Shown here: piece after piece, positions 5,365 through 5,598 of the stretch
Layout of the letters: each line of letters begins with the position of its first letter
Numbering within the stretch: position 1 is the first letter of the stretch
NCBI GenBank assembly: GCA_003648575.1
Contig: QMPN01000204.1
Location: 1 to 5,598, forward strand
Direction of reading: 5' to 3'
Length of the DNA stretch: 5,598 bases
Source: Bacteroidota bacterium
Lineage (GTDB): Bacteria; Bacteroidota; Bacteroidia; Bacteroidales; B18-G4
Notes under the pieces: generated by a model
Database searches by the model: none
What the model was told of the DNA's origin: nothing
Seen by the model: only the letters and a program-made list of their open reading frames with translations
Program-made: the position numbers and the translations under genes

Positions 5365-5598
5365 TTATTGTCCGGTAATCTCACGGGCTTCATCCACATC
5401 GATACGGTCGCCGTTTTTGAAAGCAACAATGAAGGCATCGCGGTATTTCTTTTGCACTCGTACCTGGTTTTGAAGCTTGATAGCTTCGCTGAAGGAGATA
5501 AAATCCCCGGAAGTATATTTATAAAGCCCATTGTGCTTGTATACTCTGACATCTTTCACATCCTTGAATTTATCAGCTGATTTTTCCCTGGATGTGGA
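5365..5598 (-). CDS. Probable N-acetylmuramoyl-L-alanine amidase, SPOR-like C-terminus (5' part outside window)
   Basis: The frame is open from the window edge to the TAA at 5365-5367, so only the last 77 residues are visible. They show a SPOR-like fold: a beta strand (VRVYKHNGLYKYTSGDF, residues 17-33), a helix (SEAIKLQNQVRV, 37-48) and a final strand (DAFIVAFKNGDRI, 54-66), then a short acidic tail. SPOR domains bind peptidoglycan stripped of stem peptides, typically at division sites. The pattern GLYKYT...DAFIVAFKNG is one I recall from the C-terminus of Bacteroidota cell-wall amidases, which often sit immediately before an MCE gene, as here. The catalytic zinc-binding amidase domain would lie beyond position 5598 and is not seen. 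A GTG at 5557-5559 is internal, not a start, since the reading continues upstream with domain-like sequence. SPOR assignment is fairly secure; amidase is an inference from context. Confidence 0.72.
   Translation of the reverse strand, partial: STSREKSADKFKDVKDVRVYKHNGLYKYTSGDFISFSEAIKLQNQVRVQKKYRDAFIVAFKNGDRIDVDEAREITGQ

Noticed and set aside
5355..5552. Second minus-strand frame overlapping the amidase-like 3' end
   Set aside because: The alternative frame shows no domain pattern, while the frame ending at 5365 has a clear SPOR-like layout and stays open to the window edge.

Overview
The window looks like a piece of a Bacteroidota chromosome, probably an uncultured Bacteroidales-like lineage. 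The reasons are the close match of all proteins to that phylum's housekeeping families, the lack of Shine-Dalgarno sequences before the genes, promoter candidates of the Bacteroides type (TTG, about 20 bases, TAnnTTTG), and an amidase/MCE gene pair that I recall as a recurring neighbourhood in this phylum. The assignment rests on recognition, not on a search.

Layout: radA (34-1404, +) converges on an exodeoxyribonuclease III/AP endonuclease gene (1505-2272, -). That gene diverges from a CBS-domain ClC chloride channel/transporter gene (2399-4174, +), which converges on an MCE/MlaD-type lipid-transport gene (4314-5261, -). Upstream of the MCE gene on the same strand is the 3' end of a gene with a SPOR-like C-terminus, probably an N-acetylmuramoyl-L-alanine amidase, cut by the window edge (5365-5598, -). 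Five genes cover almost all of the window, and the longest gene-free stretch is 139 bases. I see no tRNA, rRNA, insertion sequence or CRISPR array.

Functionally this is ordinary core genome. Two DNA-repair genes (recombination/branch migration, and abasic-site repair) sit tail to tail. An anion-transport gene follows, then two cell-envelope genes (peptidoglycan hydrolysis and inter-membrane lipid transport). Nothing shows that the repair pair and the envelope pair are linked functionally.

The unusual material is between the genes. Both convergent gaps (1405-1504 and 4175-4313) contain degenerate tandem repeats with a 7-base period, although the unit sequences differ completely. In the second gap nine consecutive heptads keep one register while the unit drifts from AAATCAG to ATTTCGA to ATATCGG. 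The divergent gap (2273-2398) instead holds a perfect 36-base palindrome with a third half-copy beside it and a T6 tract on the minus strand. I found no convincing new multi-gene system; the intergenic repeat behaviour is the best lead.
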